Under the pieces are notes generated by a model. The model searched no databases and was not told where the DNA came from. It was given only the letters and a program-made list of their open reading frames with translations. Below are positions 17,669 to 28,685 of a stretch of DNA of 64,000 nt, piece by piece; position 1 is the first letter of the stretch, and each line of letters starts with the position of its first letter. The position numbers were made by a program, and so were the translations under genes. The DNA comes from Buchnera aphidicola (Formosaphis micheliae) (GTDB lineage: Bacteria > Pseudomonadota > Gammaproteobacteria > Enterobacterales > Enterobacteriaceae): positions 62,001 to 126,000 of the forward strand of contig NZ_CP135047.1 in NCBI RefSeq assembly GCF_039403185.1, written 5' to 3'.

Positions 17669-17836
17669 TTATTTTATTTTATTTTCTTGATATAATACAC
17701 GTTTTTGAAGAATAGGATCATATTTCTTTAATTTTAATTTGTTAGATGTATTACGTTTATTCTTAGTTGTGGTATAGAAATGTCCTGTGCCAGCAGAAGA
17801 AGTTAATTTTATTTTTTCTCTATTGTTTTTTGCCAT
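17669..17836 (-). CDS. rpmG: 50S ribosomal protein L33
   Basis: 55-residue protein of the large ribosomal subunit. The reverse strand from the ATG at 17836 reads [20 protein letters not shown] and continues with [10 protein letters not shown] and [20 protein letters not shown], colinear with E. coli L33. It follows rpmB as in E. coli, but the two genes overlap here by 28 bases because rpmB runs on into it. Confidence 0.95.
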   Translation of the reverse strand: MAKNNREKIKLTSSAGTGHFYTTTKNKRNTSNKLKLKKYDPILQKRVLYQENKIK

Positions 17837-18072
17837 ATTTTATCTCGATTTTTTTTATTAATTTCTTGTAAAACTGTATATATTCCTTTTTTATCAATTA
17901 AGCGCATACCTTTTGTAGATACACGTAAAATTATAAATCTTTTTTCTTCAGGAATCCAAAAACGATGAAAATGTAAATTAGGTAAAAATTTTCTTTTAGT
18001 GGCATTCATTGCGTGTGATCTATAATTTCCGACCATTATTTTTTTTCCTGTAATTTGACAAATTTTAGACAT
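17809..18072 (-). CDS. rpmB: 50S ribosomal protein L28 with a C-terminal extension
   Basis: L28 binds 23S rRNA. 87 residues against 78. The first 75 or so match E. coli closely ([43 protein letters not shown]). The last nine residues (IWQKTIEKK) lie beyond the usual end and are encoded by the sequence that also begins rpmG. The stop at 17809 lies inside rpmG in another frame. The ancestral stop has probably been lost. Confidence 0.95.
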   Translation of the reverse strand: MSKICQITGKKIMVGNYRSHAMNATKRKFLPNLHFHRFWIPEEKRFIILRVSTKGMRLIDKKGIYTVLQEINKKNRDKIWQKTIEKK

Positions 18073-18135
18073 ATTTTATCTCATTTGATTAAAAAAATGA
18101 TTTGAATTTAAGTATAAATAATATGATTAATTAAA

Positions 18136-18657
18136 TTAGTATCTTTTAATACTATGTATTATTTCCTTCTTAGCATATTCTATATTTTCCCATCCGATAA
18201 TTTTTACCCATTTGTTTTTTTCTATTTTTTTATAGTGTTTAAAAAAATGAAAAATTTGATCACGCAGTAAATTTGGTAAATCACATATGTCTTTGTATTT
18301 ATCATACATTGAATAAATTTTAGAATGTGGTAATGCAATAATTTTTACATCTTCTCCAGATTCATCACTCATTTTTAACAATCCAATCGGTCTAGATCTT
18401 ATTACTGAACCTGGTTGAATTGGATAAGGAGTATGAACTAGAGCGTCTAATGGATCACCGTCATTAGATAAGGTATAATTAATGTATCCATAATTACATG
18501 GATAGAACATAGGAGTTAACATAAATCTATCAACAAATAAAGCACCTGTTTTTTTTTCTATTTCATATTTTATTGGATTAGAATGAGATGAAATTTCAAC
18601 AATAATATTAATATCTTCTGGAGGATTAATACCTGATGGTATTTTATTTAATGACAT
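18136..18657 (-). CDS. ppa: Inorganic pyrophosphatase
   Basis: Hydrolyses pyrophosphate in the cytoplasm and so drives nucleic-acid synthesis and aminoacylation. 173 residues (E. coli 176). The metal-binding signature DGDPLD spans residues 66-71, and the conserved MFYPCNYGYI precedes it; SGEDVKI supplies a further acidic site. It lies 63 bp upstream of rpmB on the same strand. Confidence 0.97.
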   Translation of the reverse strand: MSLNKIPSGINPPEDINIIVEISSHSNPIKYEIEKKTGALFVDRFMLTPMFYPCNYGYINYTLSNDGDPLDALVHTPYPIQPGSVIRSRPIGLLKMSDESGEDVKIIALPHSKIYSMYDKYKDICDLPNLLRDQIFHFFKHYKKIEKNKWVKIIGWENIEYAKKEIIHSIKRY

Positions 18658-18960
18658 AAAGTTATATTCCTAATTATGTTAAATATAGTAAAGAAATAAT
18701 AAGTATATAATATAGTTAAATGTATATGAATAATAATTTATTAATTGTATTCTATTTTTTATTAATTATAATATTAATGGTATTATTAGTAAATAATAGA
18801 GTTTTTTAAAATGTGAGTTATATAAATATGTATTAATTAATAATATAAATAATACTGTAATAGTATGATTTTAATATATTTATATATTTATGTGTTTTAT
18901 TTTTATTAAATTAATGTATTATGATTAGCATTATTTTTTTTAATTTAGTAAGGGTTTATA
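18658..18960. other. Gene-free AT-rich spacer between ppa and pmbA
   Basis: This 303-bp spacer separates two divergent genes and must hold both promoters. No clear consensus pair, tRNA or short conserved frame is visible. AAGG lies a few bases before the pmbA ATG (TAAGGGTTTATAATG), a possible ribosome binding site. Confidence 0.5.
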
Positions 18961-20316
18961 ATGTATGAAGTTAGAGATGTTTTTTTAGAAGAAAGAAAGT
19001 TAAAAGATATAGCAATAACGTGTATAGAATTAGCAAAAAATCAAGTAGATAGTATTGAAGTAAAAATTAAAAAAACTCAAGGTATGAATGTTACTGTACG
19101 CAAAGGTATAGCAGAATATATAGAATTTAGTAATGATAGTATTTTGTTTCTTACAGTATATAAAAAAAATTGTAAAGGATCTGCTTCTTCAACAAATTTT
19201 AGAACTGATGTTATAAAAAAAACTTTACAAGCAGCAATTACCATTGCTGAAAATACATCAATAGATTGTTATGCAGGATTACCACATATAAAAAATTTAG
19301 CTATTGATGATAAAATTATTGACTTGAATTTATTACACCCTAAATATATTAATTTAAATCATGCATTTGAATTAGCGTTATTAGCAGAAAATGCAGCTTT
19401 TAAATTTGATTCACGAATTGTTAATTCTGAAGGAGTATCTTTTAGTAGTGCTTTATCAACTATAGTTTGTTGTAATAGTATTGGTTTATTACAAGGATAT
19501 AGTACTAGTTTATATTCTTTATCATGTGGAAGTATTGCTCAATCACATAATATTATGCAAAGAGATTACTCATATTCTATTGCAAGAAAAATAGATGATT
19601 TAAACCCAGCACAATCAATAGGAGAAGAAAGTGCCAAACGTAGTATAGCACGTCTATATCCTAAAAAAATAAATTCAATTAAATCACCTGTTATTTTTTC
19701 TTCTGAAGTATCTCCTAGTTTTTTTTATCATTTTGCAAATGCTATTAATGGTTACAATGTTAATAATAAATCTACATTTTTATTAAATGAGTTAAATAAT
19801 TATATTTTTCCAAAATTTTTAAGTATTTCAGATAATCCACATATCAAAAAAGGATTAGGTTCTAAACCTTTTGATAATGAAGGCGTGTATACAAGGACTC
19901 AATTAATTGTTAATCAAGGGAAATTAATTAGTTGGCTATTGGATTCTTATACAGCTATAAAATTAGGTTTAAATACTACAGGACATTCTGGAGGTATCCA
20001 TAATTTATTAATTCAAGATCATTTAAGTAATAATGTAAATTTTATAAATTTATTAAAATATATGAATACAGGATTACTAGTGACTGAGTTAATGGGAGAT
20101 GGAGTTAATATTACTACTGGAGATTATTCAAGAGGTATATTCGGTTTTTGGATAGAGAATGGAGTAGTACAATATTCTGTAAGTGAAGTGACTATATCTG
20201 GTAATCTTAAACAAATGTTTCAAGATATCATAAAAATTAGTAATGATATTAATATCAATAGCTGTATAAAGTGTGGTTCTTTATTATTATCTAATATGCA
20301 AATTTCTGGTTTATAA
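18961..20316 (+). CDS. pmbA: Metalloprotease subunit TldE/PmbA
   Basis: TldE partners TldD in a cytoplasmic metalloprotease that in E. coli matures microcin B17 and degrades CcdA. 451 residues (E. coli 450), full length: the N-terminal region with VTVRKGIAEYIEFSNDS and the C-terminal half with STFLLNELNNYIFPKF, LGSKPFDNEGV and GDGVNITTGDYSRGIFGFWIENG. TldE itself lacks the catalytic zinc site and needs TldD, which is not in this window. Its substrate in a symbiont is unknown. Confidence 0.94.
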   Translation: MYEVRDVFLEERKLKDIAITCIELAKNQVDSIEVKIKKTQGMNVTVRKGIAEYIEFSNDSILFLTVYKKNCKGSASSTNFRTDVIKKTLQAAITIAENTSIDCYAGLPHIKNLAIDDKIIDLNLLHPKYINLNHAFELALLAENAAFKFDSRIVNSEGVSFSSALSTIVCCNSIGLLQGYSTSLYSLSCGSIAQSHNIMQRDYSYSIARKIDDLNPAQSIGEESAKRSIARLYPKKINSIKSPVIFSSEVSPSFFYHFANAINGYNVNNKSTFLLNELNNYIFPKFLSISDNPHIKKGLGSKPFDNEGVYTRTQLIVNQGKLISWLLDSYTAIKLGLNTTGHSGGIHNLLIQDHLSNNVNFINLLKYMNTGLLVTELMGDGVNITTGDYSRGIFGFWIENGVVQYSVSEVTISGNLKQMFQDIIKISNDININSCIKCGSLLLSNMQISGL

Positions 20317-20365
20317 AAAATTTTTATAATTTAATGAATTTGATATTTTGCATTTTTTTGTTAGA

Positions 20366-20772
20366 TGAAGCTGACCTATAAGCCGGATTCTGTTTTTGAC
20401 AATCATTTATCTAGACTAATAATCACTTATTAGTTCAAGCAGCCTACCCAGGTTTTAGTATGGGCCGTACTTTTATTTATTATTTTATTAACCTTTATTT
20501 GGCTTTGCTCCAGATGGAGTTTACACGGCCGAAACTGTTACCAGTTTCGCGGTATGCTCTTACCATACCTTTTCATCCTTACCTAATATTTTAATAATAT
20601 ATATATGTTTATTTGGCGGTTTTTTTCTGTTGCACTAGTCGTAAGATTTCTCTTCCCAGGTGTTACCTGGCATCTTTGCCCTATGGAGTCCGGACTTTCC
20701 TCTTCTACATATTTTTTTTTATAATAAAATGTATATTTTAAATTTATGAGCAGCGATTGTCTGGTCAGCTTC
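20366..20772 (-). ncRNA. rnpB: RNase P RNA (M1 RNA)
   Basis: Catalytic RNA that trims tRNA 5' leaders. On the minus strand the 5' end GAAGCTGACCAG pairs with the 3' end GGTCAGCTTC, forming P1. Universally conserved blocks are present in order: GAGGAAAGTCCGGACTCCAT, then the GGTAACACCTGG and CAACAG blocks, AAGGGTAAGAG-type sequences, ACAGAAT and CCGGCTTATAGG. Length is about 407 nt; peripheral helices are AU-rich compared with E. coli (377 nt). Confidence 0.95.
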
Positions 20773-20778
20773 AAAGTT

Positions 20779-20807
20779 ATATTACATTATTTTTATAATA
20801 ATGTCAC
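20779..20807 (-). promoter_or_regulatory. rnpB: Probable promoter of rnpB
   Basis: On the minus strand GTGACA (20802-20807) is followed by a 17-nt spacer and TAATAT (20779-20784), then six bases to the rnpB 5' end. The -35 box matches consensus at five of six positions, the -10 box at four of six. The spacing to a known RNA 5' end is what makes this convincing. Confidence 0.55.
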
Positions 20808-21361
20808 CATCTAACGCAATAGAAAATAATAATTATTTGTTTTGTATGTGTTTTTAAATATATTTAATTATTTTTTAGTAATAAATAAATTAATTTTTTA
20901 TATGTATTAATGAATTTTAATACTATATATTTAGTATTATATAGATTGATTTACATACATAGGTGTAATTTTATATTATGTACGAAAAATGATATAATTT
21001 ATTATAGTAAAAATTAATTTTTTTTATAGTATATTTTTTAAATGATTTTAACAATATAAAGTAAATAAACATTAAATGAAAAATAGTTAATATAAGTTAA
21101 TAATTTATTTTTATAATTTATATTATATATAATATGTTATTCATTTTTTATAAGATGAAATAATATACAACTATTGATTAGTGAATATAAAGTTTTTTTT
21201 ATTAAAAAATAAATTGATAACTATTATATGACGATAATCATATATTAGAAAAAATATTTTTGTTATAAATTAAATTGATAAGGTAATTTTTTTTAGTTTT
21301 TAAAAAATTTAAGAAAAAAATAATTTTTTTATATTGTTATATTTGATCACTTTGTATTGTT
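20808..21361. other. Gene-free spacer between rnpB and fabB
   Basis: About 550 bp of AT-rich sequence with no supportable gene, tRNA or long repeat. Apart from the rnpB promoter at its left end, I see nothing in it. It must contain the fabB promoter, but no unambiguous consensus was found. Confidence 0.5.
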
Positions 21362-22603
21362 ATGGTTAATAAATTGAAAAGAGTTGTTATAACTGGATTA
21401 GGAATTATTTCTAGTATTGGAAATAATAAAAATGAAGTATTATATTGTTTAAAAAATGGAAAATCAGGTATATCTTTTTCTCAAAAAATGAAAAATATGG
21501 GTTTACGTAGTCATATATGGGGAAACATAAAATTAAATACCAAACATTTAATTAATTATAGAATGATGCGTTTTATGAATGATGCATCTATTTATGCATA
21601 TTTGTCTATGTTAGAAGCGGTAAAAGATGCTTTTCTATCTCCTGAAATATATACTAATAACATACGTATAGGTTTAATAGTGGGGTCAGCAGGAGGTTCT
21701 CCTAAAAATCAGATCTCTGGGATAGATTCTATAAGAAGTTCACGTGGTTTGAAATCAGTAAGTCCATATATTATATTAAAAACCATGTCTTCTAGCGTTT
21801 CAGCATGTTTATCAACAATATTTAATATTTGCGGGGTAAGTTATTCTATTAGTTCAGCATGTTCGTCTTCTGCTAATTGTATTGGTAATGCTTTTGAATT
21901 AATTCAGTTAGGTAAACAGGACATTATTTTTACTGGAGGGGCTGAAGAATTAAATTGGGAATTAGCATATCAGTTTGATGCAATAGGAGCATTATCAACT
22001 CATTATAATATTTCACCAGAAACAGCATCTCGTGCTTTTGATATTGATAGGGATGGATTTGTGATTTCAGGAGGAGCTGGTATATTAGTAATTGAAGAAT
22101 TATTTCATGCATTATCTCGCGGTGCTAATATATATGGAGAAATTATTGGATATGGATCGAGTTCTAATGGATTTCATATGGTTACTCCTTCTAAAAAAGG
22201 ATCTATTCATTCTATGGTATTAGCATTAAATGAAGCAAAAACATCAATTGATTATGTAAATGTACATGCTACTTCGACTCAATTAGGAGATGTTGAAGAA
22301 ATTCAAGCTATTTATGAAGTATTTGGTAAAAATAAGGTGCCTTATATATCAGCAACTAAATCTATGACAGGACATTCTTTAGGAGCATCTGGTGTTCATG
22401 AAATAATTTATAGTTTATTAATGATGAAATATAATTTTATTGCACCAAGTATTAACATAGTTAGATTGGATCCTAACATTAAGGATGTATCCATTATTAC
22501 TAAAACATTTTATACTTCCATAAAAACGATTATGTCTAATAATTTTGGTTTTGGGGGAGTAAATGTAACTTTAATTATAAAAAAATATTTTAGTGAATGT
22601 TAA
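21362..22603 (+). CDS. fabB: 3-oxoacyl-ACP synthase I (FabB)
   Basis: Condensing enzyme that elongates acyl-ACP in fatty-acid synthesis and is needed in E. coli for unsaturated fatty acids. 413 residues (E. coli 406). The nucleophile lies in SSACSSSANCIGNA at Cys167, and the two catalytic histidines lie in NVHATSTQLGD and MTGHSLGASG. The N-terminal block RVVITGLGIISSIGNNKNEV and MRSHIWGNIKL-like sequence favour FabB over FabF. Four extra residues precede the E. coli start point. Confidence 0.95.
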   Translation: MVNKLKRVVITGLGIISSIGNNKNEVLYCLKNGKSGISFSQKMKNMGLRSHIWGNIKLNTKHLINYRMMRFMNDASIYAYLSMLEAVKDAFLSPEIYTNNIRIGLIVGSAGGSPKNQISGIDSIRSSRGLKSVSPYIILKTMSSSVSACLSTIFNICGVSYSISSACSSSANCIGNAFELIQLGKQDIIFTGGAEELNWELAYQFDAIGALSTHYNISPETASRAFDIDRDGFVISGGAGILVIEELFHALSRGANIYGEIIGYGSSSNGFHMVTPSKKGSIHSMVLALNEAKTSIDYVNVHATSTQLGDVEEIQAIYEVFGKNKVPYISATKSMTGHSLGASGVHEIIYSLLMMKYNFIAPSINIVRLDPNIKDVSIITKTFYTSIKTIMSNNFGFGGVNVTLIIKKYFSEC

Positions 22604-22763
22604 CATGCTATTAAATAACAAAAGTATAATATATTTATTGAGTATTTTTTATGTTTTATTTGTGTATTTTATATATTAAATTAATTATTTATGGAAATGT
22701 GTTATATCATTATAAGAAATATTAAAATATAAAATATATAAAATTTATTAAGGAAGTATGTAG

Positions 22764-23714
22764 ATGAATCAATTAGAAGCTTTAAAAAAAATGACTACAG
22801 TTGTTATAGATAGTGGAGATGTGGAGTCTATTTTGAAATACAAATCTCAAGATGCTACCACGAATCCAAGTTTAGTACTTCAAGCTATGTCGCTAAAAAT
22901 TTATCAAACACTATTAGATGAAGCAATTAGTTATGCTAGAAAAATTGGTGGAAATCATAAAAAAAAGGTAGAAAATGCCATTTATAAAATTATGGTTTCT
23001 CTTGGAATTAATATTTTAGAGAATATATCAGGACAAGTTTCTATTGAAGTAGATGCTCGTAATTCTTTTGATAAAGAAGCTTCTATTAAACAAGCAAATA
23101 AATTAATTAATATGTTTGAAACCAAAGGAGTAAATAGGTCTAGAATTTTAATTAAATTAGCAGCAACTTGGGAAGGAATTAAAGCTGCTGAAGAATTAGA
23201 AAAAAATAATATTCATTGTAATTTAACGCTTTTATTTTCTTTTGCTCAAGCTAAAGCATGTGCAGAATCCAATGTATATCTTATTTCTCCTTTTGTTGGA
23301 AGAATTTATGATTGGTATAATAAGAACACTTTTATAAATGATTATTCATGTGATACAGATCCTGGTGTAATAGCAGTACGTAAGATATATTATTATTATA
23401 AAGAATATAATTATTCTACAATAATTATGGGAGCTAGTTTTCGTAGAAAAGAACAAATTTTAGCTTTAGCAGGATGTGATCGTTTAACTATATCACCTGT
23501 ATTTTTAGAAGAATTAAAATCTAGTACTGATTTTTTTGAACGTAAATTATTTTGTATAAAAAAAAGTAATAAATTACCTGAAAAAATACGAAAATCAGAT
23601 TTTAATTGGTTTCATAATCAAGATGCTATGGCAGTAGATCAATTATCTGATGGAATTCGAAGATTTGGAGCTGATCAAATTAAATTAGAGAAAATAATAT
23701 CAAGTAGATTGTAA
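22764..23714 (+). CDS. talA: Transaldolase
   Basis: Interconverts sedoheptulose-7-phosphate and glyceraldehyde-3-phosphate with erythrose-4-phosphate and fructose-6-phosphate in the cytoplasmic pentose-phosphate pathway. 316 residues, the TalA length. The Schiff-base lysine is Lys131 in [19 protein letters not shown] and the phosphate-binding [16 protein letters not shown] are intact. It is followed 109 bp later by tkt, the gene order of E. coli talA-tktB. Confidence 0.96.
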   Translation: MNQLEALKKMTTVVIDSGDVESILKYKSQDATTNPSLVLQAMSLKIYQTLLDEAISYARKIGGNHKKKVENAIYKIMVSLGINILENISGQVSIEVDARNSFDKEASIKQANKLINMFETKGVNRSRILIKLAATWEGIKAAEELEKNNIHCNLTLLFSFAQAKACAESNVYLISPFVGRIYDWYNKNTFINDYSCDTDPGVIAVRKIYYYYKEYNYSTIIMGASFRRKEQILALAGCDRLTISPVFLEELKSSTDFFERKLFCIKKSNKLPEKIRKSDFNWFHNQDAMAVDQLSDGIRRFGADQIKLEKIISSRL

Positions 23715-23823
23715 TAAATATATATAAATAATAAATCTTGAATTGATATATTATTTATAGTAATGATTATTATTACGTTCATAATATTTAAGTATTAATT
23801 AATTTTATAATAAGGATGTAAAT

Positions 23824-25821
23824 ATGTATTCAAATAGTGATTTATCAAATGCTATTAGATGTTTAAGTATAGATGCTATTCAACGTGCTAATTCAGGACA
23901 TCCAGGTATGCCTATGGGAATGGCAGATATTGCTATGGTATTGTGGAGACAGTTTTTAAAACATAATCCTAAAAATCCTTTATGGGATAATAGAGATCGT
24001 TTTATATTATCTAATGGGCATGGATCGATGTTGTTATATAGTATTTTGCATCTTACCGGTTATGATTTATCTATTAATGATTTAAAAAATTTTAGACAAT
24101 TAAATTCTAAAACTCCAGGTCATCCAGAAATAGGATGTACTCCTGGGATTGAAATTACAACAGGACCATTAGGTCAAGGTTTGGCTGCAGCTGTAGGAAT
24201 GGCTATTGCTGAACGTAGTTTAGGTTCTTATTTTAATAGATATGGTTATAATATAATAGATCATTATACATGGGTATTTATTGGTGATGGATGCTTAATG
24301 GAAGGTATTTCACATGAAGTGTGTTCGTTGGCAGGTACTTTTGGTTTAGGTAAACTTATTGTTTTTTATGATAGAAATGGAATTTCTATAGATGGTAATA
24401 CTAATGATTGGTTTAATGATGATACTTCAGTACGTTTTCAATCATATTATTGGCATGTAGTTAATAATGTAGATGGACATAATATAGAATCTATAAAAAA
24501 TGCTATTATAGAGTCTAAAAGTGTTATAGATAAGCCATCCATTATTATTTGTGATACAGTGATTGGTTTTGGTTCTCCTAATAAATCTGGTAAATCAGAA
24601 TCTCATGGTTCTCCGTTAGGTAATGAAGAAGTTTTATTAACGAAAAAAAAATTAAATTGGTTATACAAACCATTTTATATTCCTGAAGAAATATATAGTC
24701 AATGGGATGCAAGTATTGTTGGTGAAAAGTTAGAAAAACAATGGAAGAAAGAGTTTAAAAGATATGAAATACGTTATCCTGTTTTAGCAGAAGAATATAG
24801 ACGAAGAATGAATAAAAAGTTACCTAGTATTTGGGATAGAGAGATGGAAAAATTTATTCAACTCTTACAAAAATCTCCTCAGACTATAGCAACTAGACAA
24901 GCATCACAAAATACATTAGAACTAATAGGAAGTTTATTAAATGAATTAATAGGTGGATCAGCTGATCTTTCTCCTAGTAATTTAACTATATGGTCAGGTT
25001 CTAAATCAATTAAAAATGATTTTTCAGGTAATTATATACATTATGGAGTTAGAGAATTTGGAATGACAGCTATTTCTAATGGAATTTCTCATCATGGAGG
25101 ATTTATTCCATATAGTGCTACTTTTTTAATATTTGTTGAATATGCAAAAAATGCTGTTCGTATGGCTGCGTTAATGAAAACTCAACAGATTTTAATTTAT
25201 ACACATGATTCTATTGGATTAGGTGAAGATGGACCTACTCATCAACCTATAGAACAGTTATCTTGTTTACGTTTTACTCCTAATTTAAGTGTTTGGAGAC
25301 CTAGTGATCAAGTAGAAACAGCAATTGCATGGAAATATGCGATAGAAAGACAACAAGGACCAACAGCATTAATTTTGTCTCGTCAAAATGTACCTCAATT
25401 GTTTAGGACTAATATTCAGTTAATAGATGTTAAAAGAGGCGGGTATATATTGAATCAAGATTCTGAATGTCCTGAAATTATTATTATTTCTACTGGTTCT
25501 GAGCTAAAAATTGCAGTAGAAGTAGCTAAAGCGTTAAATTGTAGTGGTCACATGATTAGAGTAGTTTCTATGCCTTCTACTGATGTATTTGATCAACAAA
25601 ATTTGTCATACAGAGAAAGTGTATTGCCTCCTTTATTAATTAAACGTGTTGCAATTGAAGCTGGAATTACAGATTTCTGGTATAAATATGTTGGTTTAAA
25701 TGGATTAATTATAGGTATGAATTCATTTGGTGAATCTGCTCCAGCTAAGCAATTATATGATAAATTTGGTTTTAATGTTCAAGATATTGTAAGAAAAATA
25801 AAATTACATTTTTCTTTGTAA
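23824..25821 (+). CDS. tkt: Transketolase
   Basis: Thiamine-diphosphate enzyme moving two-carbon units between sugar phosphates; with transaldolase it supplies ribose-5-phosphate and erythrose-4-phosphate for his and aro genes. 665 residues (E. coli 663). Seen in order: [41 protein letters not shown], the cofactor-binding GDGCLMEG, the pyrimidine-binding [15 protein letters not shown] and [15 protein letters not shown]. No key residue appears lost. Whether it derives from tktA or tktB cannot be decided by eye; its neighbours suggest tktB. Confidence 0.97.
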   Translation: MYSNSDLSNAIRCLSIDAIQRANSGHPGMPMGMADIAMVLWRQFLKHNPKNPLWDNRDRFILSNGHGSMLLYSILHLTGYDLSINDLKNFRQLNSKTPGHPEIGCTPGIEITTGPLGQGLAAAVGMAIAERSLGSYFNRYGYNIIDHYTWVFIGDGCLMEGISHEVCSLAGTFGLGKLIVFYDRNGISIDGNTNDWFNDDTSVRFQSYYWHVVNNVDGHNIESIKNAIIESKSVIDKPSIIICDTVIGFGSPNKSGKSESHGSPLGNEEVLLTKKKLNWLYKPFYIPEEIYSQWDASIVGEKLEKQWKKEFKRYEIRYPVLAEEYRRRMNKKLPSIWDREMEKFIQLLQKSPQTIATRQASQNTLELIGSLLNELIGGSADLSPSNLTIWSGSKSIKNDFSGNYIHYGVREFGMTAISNGISHHGGFIPYSATFLIFVEYAKNAVRMAALMKTQQILIYTHDSIGLGEDGPTHQPIEQLSCLRFTPNLSVWRPSDQVETAIAWKYAIERQQGPTALILSRQNVPQLFRTNIQLIDVKRGGYILNQDSECPEIIIISTGSELKIAVEVAKALNCSGHMIRVVSMPSTDVFDQQNLSYRESVLPPLLIKRVAIEAGITDFWYKYVGLNGLIIGMNSFGESAPAKQLYDKFGFNVQDIVRKIKLHFSL

Positions 25822-25955
25822 CTTATGTTAAAAAAAATTAATATAAATTATGTATATATAAATTAATACTACAAAATTATTTTTGTTTAAAATGATAGTA
25901 CAAAAAATATATACTATGTTTTTTATTTATAAAGTAAGTATGAAAGGGTATATTT

Positions 25956-27092
25956 ATGTGTTGTCCTATTTTAAATTTAGCCAAACAATTAATTGAAATA
26001 CCATCTATTAGTCCATTAGATTTAGGTTGTCAAAAAATTATAACTCAACGTTTATCTGATATAGGTTTTACAGTAGAAGAAATGAATTTCAAAGATACTC
26101 ATAATTTATGGGCAACAAGAGGTGTAGGAAGAAATTTAACTTTTTTAGGGCATACTGATGTAGTGGATCCTGGAAAATTAAGTGATTGGAATACAAAACC
26201 TTTTGTTCCAGTAGTAAATGATGGTATATTATTTGGCAGAGGATCTGCTGATATGAAAGGTGCTTTAGCAGCTATGATAGTAGCTGTTGAAAGATTTATT
26301 AGAGATTATCCTAAATATAATGGAAAAATATCCTTTTTAATTACTTCAGATGAAGAGTCACATGCTATTAATGGTACTAAACATGTAGTGGAAGAATTAC
26401 AATTAAGAAATGAAAAAATTGATTATTGTTTAGTTGGAGAACCGTCTAGTTCTAAAATATTAGGTGATACCATTAAGAATGGTAGAAGAGGTTCTATAAC
26501 TGCGGACTTAGTAGTTTATGGAAAACAAGGACATGTTGCGTATCCTCATTTAGCTAATAATTCTATACATATTATTGTTCCATTTCTTTCATCATTACTT
26601 TTGACAAATTGGAGTAATGGGAATGTTTTTTTTCCACCTACTAGTTTACAAATTATAAATATTACAACAGGGAATAGTGTTAATAATATGATTCCAGGAG
26701 AAATTAATATAAAATTTAATTTTCGTTTTGGGAATGATGTTACTGTTGAGATAATTAAAGATCTAGTAGATAAAATATTATCTAATTTTTTGTTAAAATA
26801 TTCTATTAATTGGACTGTTTCAGCTCAACCATTTTTGACAAAAACAGGTAATTTCATAGAAGTAGTAAAAAATGTAATAAAAGATGTTATAAAAATTCCT
26901 ACTAAAATTGTTACTACAGGAGGTACATCTGATGGTCGTTTTGTGTCTGTTATGGGATCTCAAATAATTGAATTAGGTTTGATCAATAAAACGATTCATC
27001 AAGTTAATGAACATATTTCTATTGTTGATTTACAATTATTATGTAAAATATATGAATATATTATAAAAAAAATAATGATTGACAATCATTAA
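25956..27092 (+). CDS. dapE: Succinyl-diaminopimelate desuccinylase
   Basis: Zinc hydrolase that releases diaminopimelate from its N-succinyl form, a step of lysine and peptidoglycan synthesis. 378 residues (E. coli 375). Metal and catalytic residues are visible: His66 and Asp68 in LGHTDVVDP, Asp99 in GRGSADMKG, Glu133-Glu134 in TSDEESHA. The dimerisation domain and C-terminal TGGTSDGRF are complete. It converges on dapA, a second gene of the same pathway. Confidence 0.95.
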   Translation: MCCPILNLAKQLIEIPSISPLDLGCQKIITQRLSDIGFTVEEMNFKDTHNLWATRGVGRNLTFLGHTDVVDPGKLSDWNTKPFVPVVNDGILFGRGSADMKGALAAMIVAVERFIRDYPKYNGKISFLITSDEESHAINGTKHVVEELQLRNEKIDYCLVGEPSSSKILGDTIKNGRRGSITADLVVYGKQGHVAYPHLANNSIHIIVPFLSSLLLTNWSNGNVFFPPTSLQIINITTGNSVNNMIPGEINIKFNFRFGNDVTVEIIKDLVDKILSNFLLKYSINWTVSAQPFLTKTGNFIEVVKNVIKDVIKIPTKIVTTGGTSDGRFVSVMGSQIIELGLINKTIHQVNEHISIVDLQLLCKIYEYIIKKIMIDNH

Positions 27093-27129
27093 ATCATTGA
27101 TTTTTTTATACGTTTTAAGACTATATTTT

Positions 27130-27152
27130 CAGAGTACCAAAATGATACTCTG
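27130..27152. terminator. Terminator-like hairpin between dapE and dapA
   Basis: CAGAGTA (27130-27136) pairs with TACTCTG (27146-27152) over a 9-nt loop in the spacer between two converging genes. A moderately T-rich tail follows on the plus strand. Position and a perfect 7-bp stem support a terminator. Confidence 0.55.
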
Positions 27153-27324
27153 TGATTTGTTGGTTATATAATATAAATGGATATATAAATTAATTAATGA
27201 ATGCATTAGATTTAATTTGTTTTAAAAAGTTCTATTTTTATAGATTAAAAGATAATTAATTATTTTTTATGATATATTTGATCTTTTTTGTAAAAAGTAA
27301 AATACGTATTGTTATATTAGTAAA

Positions 27325-28239
27325 TTATTTTTTTTTTATATATTTTTCTTGCATATTATTTGGGTATAATCCGATATCTTTTAAAATTTTTGTTAATATC
27401 ATTTGTGTGTAAGGAGATAATGGTGTCATAGGAAGTCTTAATGTGTCAGAGGAAATTAATCCTATTTTTTTTGCTGCCCATTTTACAGGAATTGGATTTG
27501 GTTCATTAAAAAGTATTTTATGTAAAATCATTAAACGTTGATTAATAATGCGAGCATTATAGAAATCTTTTTTTAAAGCTAAATTACATAGTTCTGTCAT
27601 TTCCTTGGCTGCAATATTTGCTGTTACGGATATTACTCCATTTCCTCCTAATTGCATAAAATCTAAAGCAGTTGTATCATCTCCGCTAATAAATATAAAA
27701 TCATTTTTAACAAATTGTTTAATTAAATGAATTCTTGATAGATCACCAGTCGCTTCTTTTATACCTATAATATTTTTTAATTTTGCTAATTTAGTAACAG
27801 TTTTAGGTAATAGATCACATCCAGTTCTAGTTGGGACATTATAAAGAATTTGTGGTAATTCACTACTTTCAGAAATTGCTTTAAAATGTTGATAAAGTCC
27901 AGTTTGGGTGGGTTTATTATAATAAGGAGTAACAGTTAAACAAGCAATAATACCTGATTTTTCAAATCTTTTAGTTAGTGAGATACCTTCTGCAGTAGCA
28001 TTAGATCCTGTACCAGCAATAATAGGAATTCTTCCATCAGCTAAATCGAGTGTTATCATGACTACATTACTATGTTCTTCTTGATTGAGCGTTGCAGATT
28101 CTCCAGTTGTTCCTACAGAAACAATCGCTGATGTGCCATTTTTAATATGGTAATTGATTAATTTTTTTAAACTTTTTTGACAAATTTTTCCTTTTTCATC
28201 CATTGGTGTAATTAGTGCAACAATACTTCCTTTAAGCAT
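27325..28239 (-). CDS. dapA: 4-hydroxy-tetrahydrodipicolinate synthase
   Basis: Condenses pyruvate with aspartate semialdehyde, the first committed step to diaminopimelate and lysine. 304 residues (E. coli 292); the extra residues are at the C terminus (a lysine-rich tail ending YIKKK). Catalytic residues sit at E. coli positions: Thr44-Thr45 in SVGTTGESA, Tyr133, Arg138 in YNVPTRTG, and the Schiff-base Lys161 in IGIKEATGD. Lysine is an amino acid Buchnera supplies to aphids. Confidence 0.97.
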   Translation of the reverse strand: MLKGSIVALITPMDEKGKICQKSLKKLINYHIKNGTSAIVSVGTTGESATLNQEEHSNVVMITLDLADGRIPIIAGTGSNATAEGISLTKRFEKSGIIACLTVTPYYNKPTQTGLYQHFKAISESSELPQILYNVPTRTGCDLLPKTVTKLAKLKNIIGIKEATGDLSRIHLIKQFVKNDFIFISGDDTTALDFMQLGGNGVISVTANIAAKEMTELCNLALKKDFYNARIINQRLMILHKILFNEPNPIPVKWAAKKIGLISSDTLRLPMTPLSPYTQMILTKILKDIGLYPNNMQEKYIKKK

Positions 28240-28685
28240 TTTTTTTCTCTCATAAAAATAGTAACATTTTATAAATATGTGAAGTGTAGTTTATTAAATT
28301 ATAGGATAAATTGACGTTTTATTAGGTAAAATTTTTAAGACTATATTAGTTATATAATATAATTGATTTTTTGTATAATTATTATATGTTGTTCAATAAT
28401 TTATTCTTTATAATATTTAATCAATGTATTTTCTATGTTAGTTGATTTAAATAAGATATTATCTTATTTTGTATTAAAATTAAACTAACATATTTTGTAT
28501 ATAATTTATTTTGTTAAATTTAATTTTGATATTATCTATAAAATGAATATTCATTCAACAATTTTATGATGTATAATAAAAATATTTAAAATGTTAAATT
28601 ATGTTATATTTAATAGTTTTAAACTATATATATTTTAGAAAATATTATAAATTTATATTGACAAAAATCAATATGGAGTTAAGTA
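28240..28685. other. Spacer between divergent dapA and bcp
   Basis: 446 bp without a gene. It contains a nested inverted repeat at 28434-28492 and must hold both promoters. A possible ribosome binding site GGAG lies 6-7 bases before the bcp ATG. Confidence 0.5.
28434..28492. repeat. Nested inverted repeat in the dapA-bcp spacer
   Basis: The outer arms TATGTTAGTT (28434-28443) and AACTAACATA (28483-28492) are perfectly complementary over 10 bp. Between them, AAATAAGATA and TATCTTATTT form a second, inner hairpin. Two independent perfect stems within 59 bp are more than I expect by chance even in AT-rich DNA. Function unknown; a regulator site or structured leader is possible. Confidence 0.55.

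Noticed and set aside
20583..20774. Minus-strand 63-codon open frame
   Set aside because: It falls within the RNase P RNA, whose conserved blocks and P1 pairing are clear.
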